From NCBI GenBank assembly GCA_017468055.1, contig JAFUJU010000089.1, positions 1 through 40,246 on the forward strand: a stretch of 40,246 nucleotides of DNA, given 5' to 3'. A program made the translations under genes and the position numbers. The notes beneath the pieces were generated by a model. That model was not told the DNA's origin. It saw only the letters and a list, made by a program, of their open reading frames with translations, and did not search any database. The stretch is from Elusimicrobiaceae bacterium (GTDB lineage: Bacteria > Elusimicrobiota > Elusimicrobia > Elusimicrobiales > Elusimicrobiaceae). Numbering within the stretch: position 1 is the first letter of the stretch; every line of letters begins with the position of its first letter. Below, in pieces: positions 15,809-24,357 of the stretch.

Positions 15809-17551
15809 ATGTTTGTAATTACAGGGCTTGCTGCCAGCCCGGGGGTAGCTATCGGACCAGCCGTTCTTTTGCCAACGGCCGATTTTGCCGTGGGTAACCA
15901 ATATATTGATGTAACGGAAGTAAAGGCAGAGCTTGTTAAGTTTAACAAAGCGATCGAAAAAACACAGGCGGATTTGGACCTTTGCGAACGGCGCCTGCGT
16001 GACTCTTTGGGGCCGGAATATGCTAATTTGATGACCATGCATAAAATGCTCTTGCAAGACCCCATGCTGAAAGATGCGGCCATTGTCAAAATCAAAAAAG
16101 AGCATATGTCTGCCCAAGCGGCTGTGTTTTTAACACTGAAAGAAATTTCTGAATCTTTTTCTAAAATAGAAGACAAGTTTTTCCAAGAACGCCGCAATGA
16201 TATTTTTGATGTAGGCAAGCGCTTGGCCAGCAATTTGGTAGAGGGGAAAGCAGCTTTCTTATCTTCCGTCAAACGGCCGTCTGTTTTGATTGCGCACGAT
16301 TTATTTCCTTCGGATACCATTAATTTGCAAGAAAATCAAATTATTGCTTTCTGTACGGATTTGGGCGGCAAAACCAGCCACACCGCTATTTTGGCCCAAA
16401 GTCTGAAATTGCCCGCTGTGGTCGGCCTTTCTAATGCATTGCGCCACACCAAAGAAGGGGACACCGTCATCGTGGACGGGGAAAACGGCCTTTTAATCAT
16501 CAATCCGGATAAACACACTCTTTCACATTACAAAAAAGCGCAACGCGAGTTGAAAAAGGCAGAGTCTTTACTACAGACCATCAATCCCTTACCGACGGTT
16601 ACATCCGATGGGAAAAACTTTAAACTTATGGTCAATTTTGACCCGCGTACCTACACCAAGGACAACAAAAAGTTAATTACCGACGGTTTGGGCCTTTTGC
16701 GTACGGAATTTCTGTACATGGATATTCCTCAACCACCCACGGAAGAAGAGCAATACCGCGCTTATTTGGCCACGGCCAAAATGTTTGACCGCCGCCCCGT
16801 CACCATTCGCTTGGCTGACTTAGGGGCCGACAAAATGCCCAACTTTCCGTTAGATGAATTTGATAAAGACAACAACCCCTTCATGGGATGCCGTGGTATT
16901 CGGTTATTTTTGAAAAATCCGGACCTCATGTTCACGCAGCTGCGTGCCATTGTACGCATGGCTTGCGAAGTACCGGCGCAAGTCAAAATCATGATTCCGA
17001 TGATCTCCTCTGTAGAAGAAGTGTGGCACGTAAGAGAGGCTCTGAACCAAGTATTATCAGACTTTGAAAAAGAAGGGAAAAAGCCGGTTAATCGCATCGC
17101 TTTAGGCGGTATGATAGAGGTTCCTTCCGCCGCTATAGCCTTGGACAGCATGATCCATGATTTAGATTTCCTTTCCATAGGTACCAATGACTTGATACAA
17201 TATTTAATTGCAGTAGATCGCGTAAATCCGGAAGTGGCTCATATGTATGACCCTTGTCATCCGGCCGTCATGCGTACCATTCACCAAATTATCCAAACCG
17301 CCCACCAACGCGGCAAAGAAGTGAGTATCTGCGGGGAAATAGCCTCCGATACCAAGATGGTGCCGCTGTTACTCGGCTTGGGGACGGATATTTTATCAGT
17401 GCCGCCGCGTATGTATCTGCGTATTAAAAACCGGATTCGCAATTTAAAATTTGAAACCTGTTCAGACGCCGCACAAGCTACATTGTTAGCTACCAATTCA
17501 GAAGATATACGGCGTTTAGTAGAAGAGTTAAACCAAGATGAAGATTCGTAA
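15809..17551 (+). CDS. ptsI: PTS Enzyme I (phosphoenolpyruvate-protein phosphotransferase)
   Basis: Enzyme I takes phosphate from phosphoenolpyruvate and gives it to HPr. The 580-residue protein begins with GLAASPGVAIGPA. It has the swivelling-domain active site GGKTSHTAI with His191. The C-terminal barrel has the PEP/Mg site with LADLGADKMP, FLSIGTNDLIQY and catalytic Cys in SICGE. The length is standard. The 3' end overlaps lepA by 14 nt. Confidence 0.97.
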   Translation: MFVITGLAASPGVAIGPAVLLPTADFAVGNQYIDVTEVKAELVKFNKAIEKTQADLDLCERRLRDSLGPEYANLMTMHKMLLQDPMLKDAAIVKIKKEHMSAQAAVFLTLKEISESFSKIEDKFFQERRNDIFDVGKRLASNLVEGKAAFLSSVKRPSVLIAHDLFPSDTINLQENQIIAFCTDLGGKTSHTAILAQSLKLPAVVGLSNALRHTKEGDTVIVDGENGLLIINPDKHTLSHYKKAQRELKKAESLLQTINPLPTVTSDGKNFKLMVNFDPRTYTKDNKKLITDGLGLLRTEFLYMDIPQPPTEEEQYRAYLATAKMFDRRPVTIRLADLGADKMPNFPLDEFDKDNNPFMGCRGIRLFLKNPDLMFTQLRAIVRMACEVPAQVKIMIPMISSVEEVWHVREALNQVLSDFEKEGKKPVNRIALGGMIEVPSAAIALDSMIHDLDFLSIGTNDLIQYLIAVDRVNPEVAHMYDPCHPAVMRTIHQIIQTAHQRGKEVSICGEIASDTKMVPLLLGLGTDILSVPPRMYLRIKNRIRNLKFETCSDAAQATLLATNSEDIRRLVEELNQDEDS

Positions 17552-19367
17552 TTTTTCCATCGTGGCGCATATTGACCACGGTAAAACCACCCTTTCAGAC
17601 AGAATTTTGGAAGATACGGGCACCGTTCCCAAACGTAAAATGCAAGCCCAGTTGCTTGACGGTATGGACTTGGAACGGGAACGCGGTATTACCATTAAAG
17701 CCAAAGCAGTCCGCATTCAGTATAAAGACTATATTTTAAACCTCATTGACACACCGGGACATGTGGACTTTTCTTATGAAGTGGCTCGCTCCTTGCGCGC
17801 CTGTGAGGGAGTATTGCTATTAGTAGATGCTTCTCAGGGTGTAGAAGCACAAACGGTAGCCCACGCGCACTTGGCCCAAAGCCTTGGTTTAAAGGTTATT
17901 CCGGTAATGAACAAGGTGGACTTATCCCAATCCGACGCCGATGCCTCTGAGGAGCAATTATGGGACATTTTGCACGATCCCATTGAGGCTGAGCGTGTCA
18001 GTGCTAAAACCGGTGCCGGAATTGAGCATTTATTAGACCGCATCATTGAAGACGTTCCCGCCCCGCAAGGCGACCCCAAAGCTCCTTTACGCGCGCTTAT
18101 TTTTGACTCTTTCTATGATCCGTTCCGCGGGGTCATTATGTATATCCGCATTGTGGACGGCACTATTAAAGCAGGGCAAAATATCCGCTTTATGGCTTCC
18201 GCTGCTACTTACAAAACCGAAGAAGTAGGTTTTATGACCCCCAAACAACTGCACAAAGGCCAATCCCTAAGTGCAGGAGAAGTGGGGTATTTAGTGGCGG
18301 GCATCAAAGATATTCATCAAGTAAAAGTGGGAGATACGATCACCCTATCCGATAATCCCGCCAAAGACCCTTTGCCGGGATACGAAGATGCAAAACCGGT
18401 GGTATTTGCCAGTATTTTCCCTGTGGAAACGACAGATTTTCCGCTTTTGCGTACCGCCTTGGAAAAATTAAATTTATCCGATTCTTCTTTCCATTATCAA
18501 AGTGAAACTTCCAAAGCATTGGGCTTTGGGTTTCGCTTGGGATTTATGGGTATTTTGCACATAGAAATTGTGAAAGAACGATTGGAACGTGAGTTTAATT
18601 TATCTTTGATAGCCACCTCTCCCAACGTAGTGTATCACGTCAAATTTACTTCTCGCAAAAATCACCCGCAGGAGTTGGCAGCTTTGCCGGATGCCCCGGA
18701 CGACCCCGGTTATAAAATTATTGATAACCCGGCCAATTTCCCGCCGCACGGAGATATTATAGATATCAAAGAGCCCGTCATTCACATTACCATCGTTACT
18801 CCCGTAGAATTTATGGACGGAGTGATGACACTGCTCAAAGAAAAACGCGGTACGTATATGAGCATGGACCATTTGTCCAATCAGCGCGTCATTATTAAAT
18901 ATGAAATGCCGATGGGCGAAATGGTGATTGATTTTTACAATAAGCTCAAATCCGTCTCCAAGGGCTATGCCTCTTTTGATTATGAAGTGGCGGGTTTCCG
19001 CAGCTCCAATGTGGTCTTGATGGAAATTCTGTTGCACGGCACACCGGTGGATGCTTTGTCCATCGTAGTGCATAAAGACAAAGCCCAAACTCAAGGCCGT
19101 GCCTTGTGCGCCAAGTTAAAAGAGTTAATCGGCCGTCAGCAATTTGAAGTGGCCGTACAGGCCGCCATTAACGGCAAGGTTATTGCGCGCGAAACCATTC
19201 CCGCCTTCCGCAAAGACGTTATTGCCAAGTGTTACGGCGGTGATATCACCCGTAAACGCAAATTACTTGAAAAGCAAAAAGAAGGTAAAAAGCGCATGAA
19301 GAGCATCGGTAGTTTAAACATTCCGCAAGAAGCCTTTGTGGCGATGCTAAAGATTGATGAAGAATAA
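17538..19367 (+). CDS. lepA: Elongation factor 4 (LepA), translational GTPase
   Basis: LepA is a ribosome-associated GTPase that affects initiation and elongation under stress. The 609 residues include G1 AHIDHGKTT (9-17), G2 within RGITIKA, G3 DTPGHVDF, G4 NKVDL, then EF-G-like domains II, III and V. The LepA-specific C-terminal domain carries KDVIAKCYGGDITRKRKLL. Its start lies inside ptsI. It is the last gene of the long plus-strand cluster. Confidence 0.97.
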   Translation: MKIRNFSIVAHIDHGKTTLSDRILEDTGTVPKRKMQAQLLDGMDLERERGITIKAKAVRIQYKDYILNLIDTPGHVDFSYEVARSLRACEGVLLLVDASQGVEAQTVAHAHLAQSLGLKVIPVMNKVDLSQSDADASEEQLWDILHDPIEAERVSAKTGAGIEHLLDRIIEDVPAPQGDPKAPLRALIFDSFYDPFRGVIMYIRIVDGTIKAGQNIRFMASAATYKTEEVGFMTPKQLHKGQSLSAGEVGYLVAGIKDIHQVKVGDTITLSDNPAKDPLPGYEDAKPVVFASIFPVETTDFPLLRTALEKLNLSDSSFHYQSETSKALGFGFRLGFMGILHIEIVKERLEREFNLSLIATSPNVVYHVKFTSRKNHPQELAALPDAPDDPGYKIIDNPANFPPHGDIIDIKEPVIHITIVTPVEFMDGVMTLLKEKRGTYMSMDHLSNQRVIIKYEMPMGEMVIDFYNKLKSVSKGYASFDYEVAGFRSSNVVLMEILLHGTPVDALSIVVHKDKAQTQGRALCAKLKELIGRQQFEVAVQAAINGKVIARETIPAFRKDVIAKCYGGDITRKRKLLEKQKEGKKRMKSIGSLNIPQEAFVAMLKIDEE

Positions 19368-19369
19368 TA

Positions 19370-19396
19370 AAACCCCCGCCAAAAGCGGGGGTTTTG
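19370..19396. terminator. Bidirectional terminator between lepA and the prepilin-like gene
   Basis: The stem ACCCCCGC (19372-19379) pairs with GCGGGGGT (19385-19392). T-rich tails lie on both strands. It serves two convergent genes. Confidence 0.85.
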
Positions 19397-19407
19397 ATTA
19401 ATAGAGA

Positions 19408-19920
19408 TTAACGTTCATCGGAAAGAACCCAACCTTGCCCTTCCAAAGATTTGCAAATATACTCTGCTTCATCTTCATAAAACCAACACTCTTTTTCCCA
19501 CTTTTGATTATTTTTTCTCTTCATTAAATATAATTGCCATTTATCATTGGTTCTAGTAGCCCTAATCTGGCACAAATCATTCCAACAACCCGCATCATAG
19601 GCAAAGTTTTTTGAATAGCAATAGTTTCCTGAAGAACAATTTAAGCTATTTTTTATATCCACATCCAATTCAACGGAAGGGCCGTCCTCCTGAGAACCAA
19701 CAAAATTAACCGTTTGAGAAAATCCGTTTTCTAAAAGGTAGATATCAATAGCTTTACTTAAAGAAGACATCAAGGTTAATGGCTCAGTTAGTTTTGCTTT
19801 TTCTACTGCTTTAGTATATTGGGGTAAAGCGACCGAAGATAAAATGCCGATAATCAACACGACAACTAAAAGCTCAATCAATGTAAAACCGCTAATATTG
19901 CGTCTAAATGATGTTTTCAT
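19408..19920 (-). CDS. Type IV prepilin-like protein (pseudopilin)
   Basis: The 170-residue protein has a short basic leader, Gly11-Phe12 prepilin peptidase site and Glu at +5 (GFTLIELLVVVLIIGILSS), then the usual alpha-1 helix and PQYTKAVEKAK. The exported body contains six cysteines (NCSSGNYC, GCWNDLC, ECWF, ICKS) that probably form disulfides. The ATG at 19920 is chosen because AAGGAG lies 8 nt upstream; a longer reading adds residues before the leader. No pilus assembly genes are nearby, so it is an orphan pilin. Elusimicrobium genomes carry many such orphans (recalled knowledge). Role in adhesion, secretion or uptake is unknown. Confidence 0.92.
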   Translation of the reverse strand: MKTSFRRNISGFTLIELLVVVLIIGILSSVALPQYTKAVEKAKLTEPLTLMSSLSKAIDIYLLENGFSQTVNFVGSQEDGPSVELDVDIKNSLNCSSGNYCYSKNFAYDAGCWNDLCQIRATRTNDKWQLYLMKRKNNQKWEKECWFYEDEAEYICKSLEGQGWVLSDER

Positions 19921-19960
19921 ATACAAGACTCCTTTTTGCTTCAATTTTTCCTACGCGAAA

Positions 19961-19988
19961 ATTGTAGCAAAAAAAAAAAACAAGTCAA
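19961..19988 (-). promoter_or_regulatory. Prepilin gene promoter with a 12-A tract in the spacer
   Basis: On the minus strand TTGACT (19983-19988) and TACAAT (19961-19966) are separated by 16 nt, and 12 of these are one homopolymer run (19969-19980; T on this strand). Such a tract can change length by replication slippage, altering the -35/-10 distance. Confidence 0.65.
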
Positions 19989-20016
19989 GTCCTGGCTTAT
20001 TTTCCCATCAGAAAAC

Positions 20017-20058
20017 ATCAAAAAGAAAATCCCCGCTCTCACGCGAGTGCGGGGATTT
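20017..20058 (-). terminator. Terminator of the yacL-ispDF-lipoprotein-cysS operon
   Basis: The stem 20027-20036 pairs with 20049-20058, with T-rich sequence after it on the minus strand. It lies 17 nt past the cysS stop. Confidence 0.85.
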
Positions 20059-20074
20059 GAAACTCAAAAATAAT

Positions 20075-21481
20075 TTATATTTTTTCCACCTGCTGGCCTT
20101 GCGGCGTATCTTTTACGGCATAACCCGCGGCACGCAAAGCATCACGCAATTCGTCGGACTTTTTATAATCCTTTGCGGCACGTGCCTCAGCACGTTGCGT
20201 TAGCAGCTCTTGCACCGGAGCAGGCAAAGATTCGTTTTCCGTTTTTACTTCTTCCACACGGAAAAGATCCAGTGAAAGAACCGTGTCGGCAAATTTCAAA
20301 AATTCCACTTTTTCTGCCGCGTTCAACTCCGCTCCGCGCACTGTTTCCCACACAATCGCCAATGCCTTCGGGGCATTTAAATCATCTTCCATTGCCGCTT
20401 GGAATTTGTTTTTAACCGCGGCTAAACGCTCCGTCAGGGCGCCCGATTGTCTTTGGGCTGTTTCCTGCGCTTTTACGGCCTCTTTGCGCAAGGTTTGCAA
20501 GCTTTTACGCGCAGCGTCCAAAGATTCATACGTAAATTCCAACTGGGTGCGGTAGTGGGCCGTTAAACATAAATAACGGTAATCCAAGGGATCATAGCCT
20601 TTATCACGCAAAGTTTGCAAGGTAACAAAAGTACCACCGGATTTAGACATCTTACCGGCACGTAAAACTAAAAATTCCCCATGCACCCAATAATTCACAT
20701 ATTTTTGACCGGTAGCGGCTTCGCTTTGGGCAATTTCATTGGTATGATGCACAGATACATGATCAATGCCGCCACAATGAATATCAATGGTCTTACCCAA
20801 GTATTTCATAGCCATGGCAGAGCATTCCACATGCCACCCCGGAAAGCCGACCCCCCACGGGCTATCCCATTCCATTTGGCGTTTTTTATCTTTGGGAGAG
20901 AATTTCCACAAGGCAAAATCTGTCGGGTTCTTTTTTTCGTCGCTCATTTCCACGCGCGCGCCACCTTTTAGTCCTTCCAAACGGCTACGTCCCACCAAAA
21001 TATCATAACGCGGAAATTTGGACGTATCATAATAAATACCATCGGAAGTGCGGTACGTAAACCCTTTCTCTTCCAACGTTTTTACTAAAGAAATCATTTC
21101 TTCTATATGTTCGGTTGCACGGCTGATGACCGTCGGACGGGTGCAGTGCAAAGCATCATAATCTTCAAAAAATTTCGTTTCGTAAAATTTGGCAATATCC
21201 CATGCGCTTTTACCTTCGCGCGCGGCACCCAATTCCATTTTGTCTTCGCCGTCGTCTGCATCAGAAACCAAGTGCCCCACATCCGTTACATTCATCACAT
21301 GTTTGAGTGTATAGCGCAAGCGCAACGTACGGCCTAACAAATCTTCAAAAATGTACGTGCGCATATTGCCGATATGGGCATAATTATACACCGTAGGTCC
21401 ACAGCAATACATGGTTACTTGCGCAGCGTCCAAGGGAGCAAATTCTACTTTTTGTCTGTTTTGCGTATTATAAAGCTGCAT
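20075..21481 (-). CDS. cysS: Cysteinyl-tRNA synthetase
   Basis: The enzyme charges tRNA-Cys with cysteine using ATP. The 468-residue class I synthetase has HIGN (36-39), KMSKSGGT and zinc ligands: Cys in MYCCGPT, Cys in GWHVECSAMA, His in HCGGIDH and Glu in HHTNEIAQSE. GGGAGG lies 9 nt before the ATG, inside the 3' end of the lipoprotein gene, which it overlaps by 14 nt. It is the last gene of its operon. Confidence 0.96.
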   Translation of the reverse strand: MQLYNTQNRQKVEFAPLDAAQVTMYCCGPTVYNYAHIGNMRTYIFEDLLGRTLRLRYTLKHVMNVTDVGHLVSDADDGEDKMELGAAREGKSAWDIAKFYETKFFEDYDALHCTRPTVISRATEHIEEMISLVKTLEEKGFTYRTSDGIYYDTSKFPRYDILVGRSRLEGLKGGARVEMSDEKKNPTDFALWKFSPKDKKRQMEWDSPWGVGFPGWHVECSAMAMKYLGKTIDIHCGGIDHVSVHHTNEIAQSEAATGQKYVNYWVHGEFLVLRAGKMSKSGGTFVTLQTLRDKGYDPLDYRYLCLTAHYRTQLEFTYESLDAARKSLQTLRKEAVKAQETAQRQSGALTERLAAVKNKFQAAMEDDLNAPKALAIVWETVRGAELNAAEKVEFLKFADTVLSLDLFRVEEVKTENESLPAPVQELLTQRAEARAAKDYKKSDELRDALRAAGYAVKDTPQGQQVEKI

Positions 21482-22070
21482 TTTCTTTGGCCTCCCGAAG
21501 CAGATTATTGTACTGTTCTACAATGGTCTGAAAGAAAAGATTGCAAGTAGGCTGTCCTATTTCATTGGCGGCCTGTTCGGATAAGATACAGCTGACCTCT
21601 ATATCCGAAAGCGGATTAACCGCGCCTACACTGGCAATGGAATAAGTAAATCCGGAGGGACGATAGGTGCGAAGTGCTTTTTTATAAGCGGCATCTAAGG
21701 CCTTCTGAAATAAAGCCATGTTTTTGGAATTAGCGGCCGTGCCCAATTTCACTCTTTTGGCAGCAGCCACCACCGTTACATCCGTATAACGGCCGTAAGA
21801 GGCGGCAATTTCTTCGGAAGTAAAGTCTTCATCCTCGGCAGGGGCCGTTTGGGTAGCATTTTCTTCCGAGGATTTATTTCCTTCCGCTAACACACTGGGA
21901 TCCGGCAAAGAACCGATAAAATCTTCATTAGGAGCAGGCAAAACGGTAACCGGTTTTTCATAAGCAGCATAATCAATGCCGGTAAACTTCTTGCGGGCCG
22001 TATAGTCCACACTGCTACATGCTCCAAGAAACAAACTCAAAAACAAACCAAATAAAAGTGTCTTTTTCAT
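21468..22070 (-). CDS. Putative lipoprotein of unknown function
   Basis: The 200-residue protein starts at ATG 22070 (GGGAGA just upstream). The signal peptide ends in lipobox LGAC with Cys18, followed by SSVDY, so it is probably lipidated and envelope-anchored. A long acidic linker with ENAT and EDEDF follows. The C-terminal half (about 105-200) is more ordered, mixed alpha/beta, with one Cys pair (SCILSE and PTCNLFF). A longer reading from 22103 would destroy the signal peptide. It sits between ispDF and cysS and is probably co-transcribed with them. No family recognised. Confidence 0.8.
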   Translation of the reverse strand: MKKTLLFGLFLSLFLGACSSVDYTARKKFTGIDYAAYEKPVTVLPAPNEDFIGSLPDPSVLAEGNKSSEENATQTAPAEDEDFTSEEIAASYGRYTDVTVVAAAKRVKLGTAANSKNMALFQKALDAAYKKALRTYRPSGFTYSIASVGAVNPLSDIEVSCILSEQAANEIGQPTCNLFFQTIVEQYNNLLREAKENAAL

Positions 22071-22071
22071 A

Positions 22072-23220
22072 CTATTCTCCCAACTTGAGTGTAGCCACAG
22101 CATGGCACATAGCCGCTTCCCCGCGGCCTATTTCACCCACATGTTCATGACTTTTGGATTTAAAACTTACATTTTTTTCATCTATTTCAAAAATTTGCGC
22201 CAAAGATTTTCTCACCGCTTCATAATGCGGGCTGATTTTGGGCTCTTGTGTAATCAAAGTAGCATCTATATGCTCCAAACGGGCCGGAAAACGGCGAATT
22301 AACTGAAGGACTTTTTTGGCAATTTCTTTACTATCAATTCCTTCTATGGTCGGATCAGACGGAGGAAACAAAAGGCCTATTTCTCCTAAACACAAAGCAC
22401 CCAACATGGCATCACAAATGGCATGCAGCACCACATCTCCGTCGCTGTGCCCCAGAAAACCTTTCCGGTGCGGAATTTCTACCCCGCCAATAATAAATTT
22501 CCGCCCTTCCACCATACGGTGCAAATCAAAACCAAAACCGGCGCGCATATTGCTTCCTCCTTGCAAAAAGGCTTCCGCCATGACTAAGTCTTCGGGGGTG
22601 GTAATTTTCAGATTTTTATAATCAGAGGGTTCTATTTTTACACTTACCCCTAAGCGTTCTACCAACTGAGATTCGTCCGTGGCATCTTGAAAATGACCAA
22701 AACGCTCCAACGCTTTACGCAGTACATTGGCCCGATAACATTGCGGTGTTTGCGCCGCCCACAAAGAGGTCCTTTCCAATGTCTGGCGGACTTGACCATT
22801 ATACACCTGCTTGACAGTATCTTTTACAGGCACAGCCAATACAGCCGCCTCTTCCCAAAATCCTCTTAACAGACATTTTTGGGCGGCAACCGGGTTCACC
22901 AGCGGGCGCGCTCCATCATGCACGGCAATGGCCTGTATTTTAGGGTCTAAAGCCGCCACCCCGCTCATCACGGAGGCCAAACGGGTTTGGCCGGGGGCAG
23001 CATAAATTGAATCCGAAAAATATTTTTTAAGAAATTCGCGATTTTCAACAGAAGTTACTACGACAATTTGTTTAACGAAAGGAATTTTTTTAAATGCTTC
23101 TACCGAGCGAACCAAAACCGGCTTGCCCGCTAAAGGCAACAACTGCTTGGGGCGGCCCATTCTCTTTCCGAGCCCTCCCGCTACAATTACCGCTCCGGCA
23201 TAGGTTAGTTTTTCTTCCAT
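22072..23220 (-). CDS. ispDF: Bifunctional IspD/IspF, MEP-pathway isoprenoid enzyme
   Basis: Residues 1-222 are IspD (MEP cytidylyltransferase): GGLGKRMGRPKQLLPL (15-30), the VHDGARPLV segment (100-108) and DATDESQLVE. Residues 225-382 are IspF (2-C-methyl-D-erythritol 2,4-cyclodiphosphate synthase): metal ligands Asp232 and His234 in GFDLHR, HSDGDVVLHAICDA and a late GRGEAA. Fusion of the two, which skips the intervening IspE step, occurs in several phyla. Here it shows use of the non-mevalonate route. The downstream lipoprotein starts 1 nt before its end. Confidence 0.96.
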   Translation of the reverse strand: MEEKLTYAGAVIVAGGLGKRMGRPKQLLPLAGKPVLVRSVEAFKKIPFVKQIVVVTSVENREFLKKYFSDSIYAAPGQTRLASVMSGVAALDPKIQAIAVHDGARPLVNPVAAQKCLLRGFWEEAAVLAVPVKDTVKQVYNGQVRQTLERTSLWAAQTPQCYRANVLRKALERFGHFQDATDESQLVERLGVSVKIEPSDYKNLKITTPEDLVMAEAFLQGGSNMRAGFGFDLHRMVEGRKFIIGGVEIPHRKGFLGHSDGDVVLHAICDAMLGALCLGEIGLLFPPSDPTIEGIDSKEIAKKVLQLIRRFPARLEHIDATLITQEPKISPHYEAVRKSLAQIFEIDEKNVSFKSKSHEHVGEIGRGEAAMCHAVATLKLGE

Positions 23221-23221
23221 A

Positions 23222-24166
23222 CTACTTTACTTTGGCAAAAATCATACGGCCCGAGGAAGTTTGCAAAATAGAATAAACCGATACTTCCGTGCGTTTGCCG
23301 ATATGTTTGCGCCCCTCTTCCACTACTACCATGGTCCCGTCGTCTAAATATCCGATGCCTTGTTCTTTCTCTTTACCGTCTTTCATAATAAACAAAGACA
23401 TCGTTTCCCCCGGTAAAACAACCGGTTTTAATGCCGTGGCCAAATCAGCAATATTCAATACAACCACATCATATAAAGAGCCGATTTTATTGGCATTAAA
23501 ATCCAAAGTTACTACTTCTGCGTCCAAACTTTTGGCTAACTTAATAATCCGTTCCGTATCATCTTCCGCCTTCGGGGTTTTGGAGGTCATACGTACAGCA
23601 ATTTCTTTCATTTCTTGTAGTCTGGTGGCTACGTCCAAGCCGCGGCGGCCTTTGGCTCTTTCCAACGGGTCTTTGGAAGCGGCCATTTTATTAAGCTGTT
23701 CCAATACAAAAACAGGCAAAACAATCACACCCGACAAGAAATTAATCTCACACAAATCCACAATGCGCCCGTCCATCAGCGCACTTACATCCGCTACTTT
23801 TAAGTGGCGTCCTTTGTAAGACAGGCCTTCCAAATCACGGGATTTAAACAAGCAGGCCAAAACACCAAAAATAATAAGGCCTATTTCTACATAGCGGCTA
23901 TAATCCTGCCACCAAGAAGTGGAACCGGCAGAAAAATTCAAAACGGCATATTCTGTAAAAACAAAAAGCAAATAGCCCAATAAAAAACCTGAACAACCGA
24001 TCATGATTTTAATCAAACGCAAACGCTTGAAAACAGCCTCGGCAATAATCACAATCAACGCACATAACAAACCGCCCACTAAAGAAACGGGATCTTTGTC
24101 TATGAAATCATAGGTCAAAAAAGGAAATGCAATCAAGGTAGAAAAACGAAAAATCCAAATAGGCAT
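23222..24166 (-). CDS. Membrane-anchored PIN/TRAM domain protein (YacL-like)
   Basis: The 314-residue protein starts at ATG 24166, with GGAGGGG 4-6 nt upstream. Four hydrophobic segments fill residues 1-115. The PIN nuclease-like domain follows (VADVSALMDGRIVDL with conserved Asp, VLEQLNKMA, LDFNANKIG and YDVVVLNIADLA). A C-terminal TRAM domain (GETMSLFIMKDGKEKEQGIGYLDDG onwards) probably binds RNA. This architecture matches Bacillus YacL, a membrane-bound PIN-TRAM protein often near ispD, as here. RNase activity is plausible but unproven. First gene of its operon. Confidence 0.92.
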   Translation of the reverse strand: MPIWIFRFSTLIAFPFLTYDFIDKDPVSLVGGLLCALIVIIAEAVFKRLRLIKIMIGCSGFLLGYLLFVFTEYAVLNFSAGSTSWWQDYSRYVEIGLIIFGVLACLFKSRDLEGLSYKGRHLKVADVSALMDGRIVDLCEINFLSGVIVLPVFVLEQLNKMAASKDPLERAKGRRGLDVATRLQEMKEIAVRMTSKTPKAEDDTERIIKLAKSLDAEVVTLDFNANKIGSLYDVVVLNIADLATALKPVVLPGETMSLFIMKDGKEKEQGIGYLDDGTMVVVEEGRKHIGKRTEVSVYSILQTSSGRMIFAKVK

Positions 24167-24223
24167 TCTGCCCCTCCACAATCCGGAACACGGCACCGGA
24201 CAGATAAAATAAAGTATGTATAT

Positions 24224-24252
24224 ATTTTATCATTCCGCGCGTTATTTGTCAG
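24224..24252 (-). promoter_or_regulatory. Promoter of the yacL-ispDF-lipoprotein-cysS operon
   Basis: On the minus strand CTGACA (24247-24252), a 17-nt spacer and TAAAAT (24224-24229) match consensus at 5 of 6 positions each. The leader would be about 50 nt. Confidence 0.7.
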
Positions 24253-24345
24253 GCACGTCTTGCCAAAGATCCGCAAATCTGCACTCAAGAAAAACAAAAA
24301 CACTTTCTGAAAAGGATCTTTCTCCTAGACTCTATATAAATTTGA

Positions 24346-24357
24346 TATCATATAACT
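24346..24357 (+). promoter_or_regulatory. -10 box abutting the folD start (possible leaderless mRNA)
   Basis: TATCAT (24346-24351) ends exactly 6 nt before the ATG and no Shine-Dalgarno is visible. A second candidate, TATAAA (24335-24340), would leave about 11 nt of leader, also without a ribosome site. No good -35 is seen for either. Confidence 0.4.
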
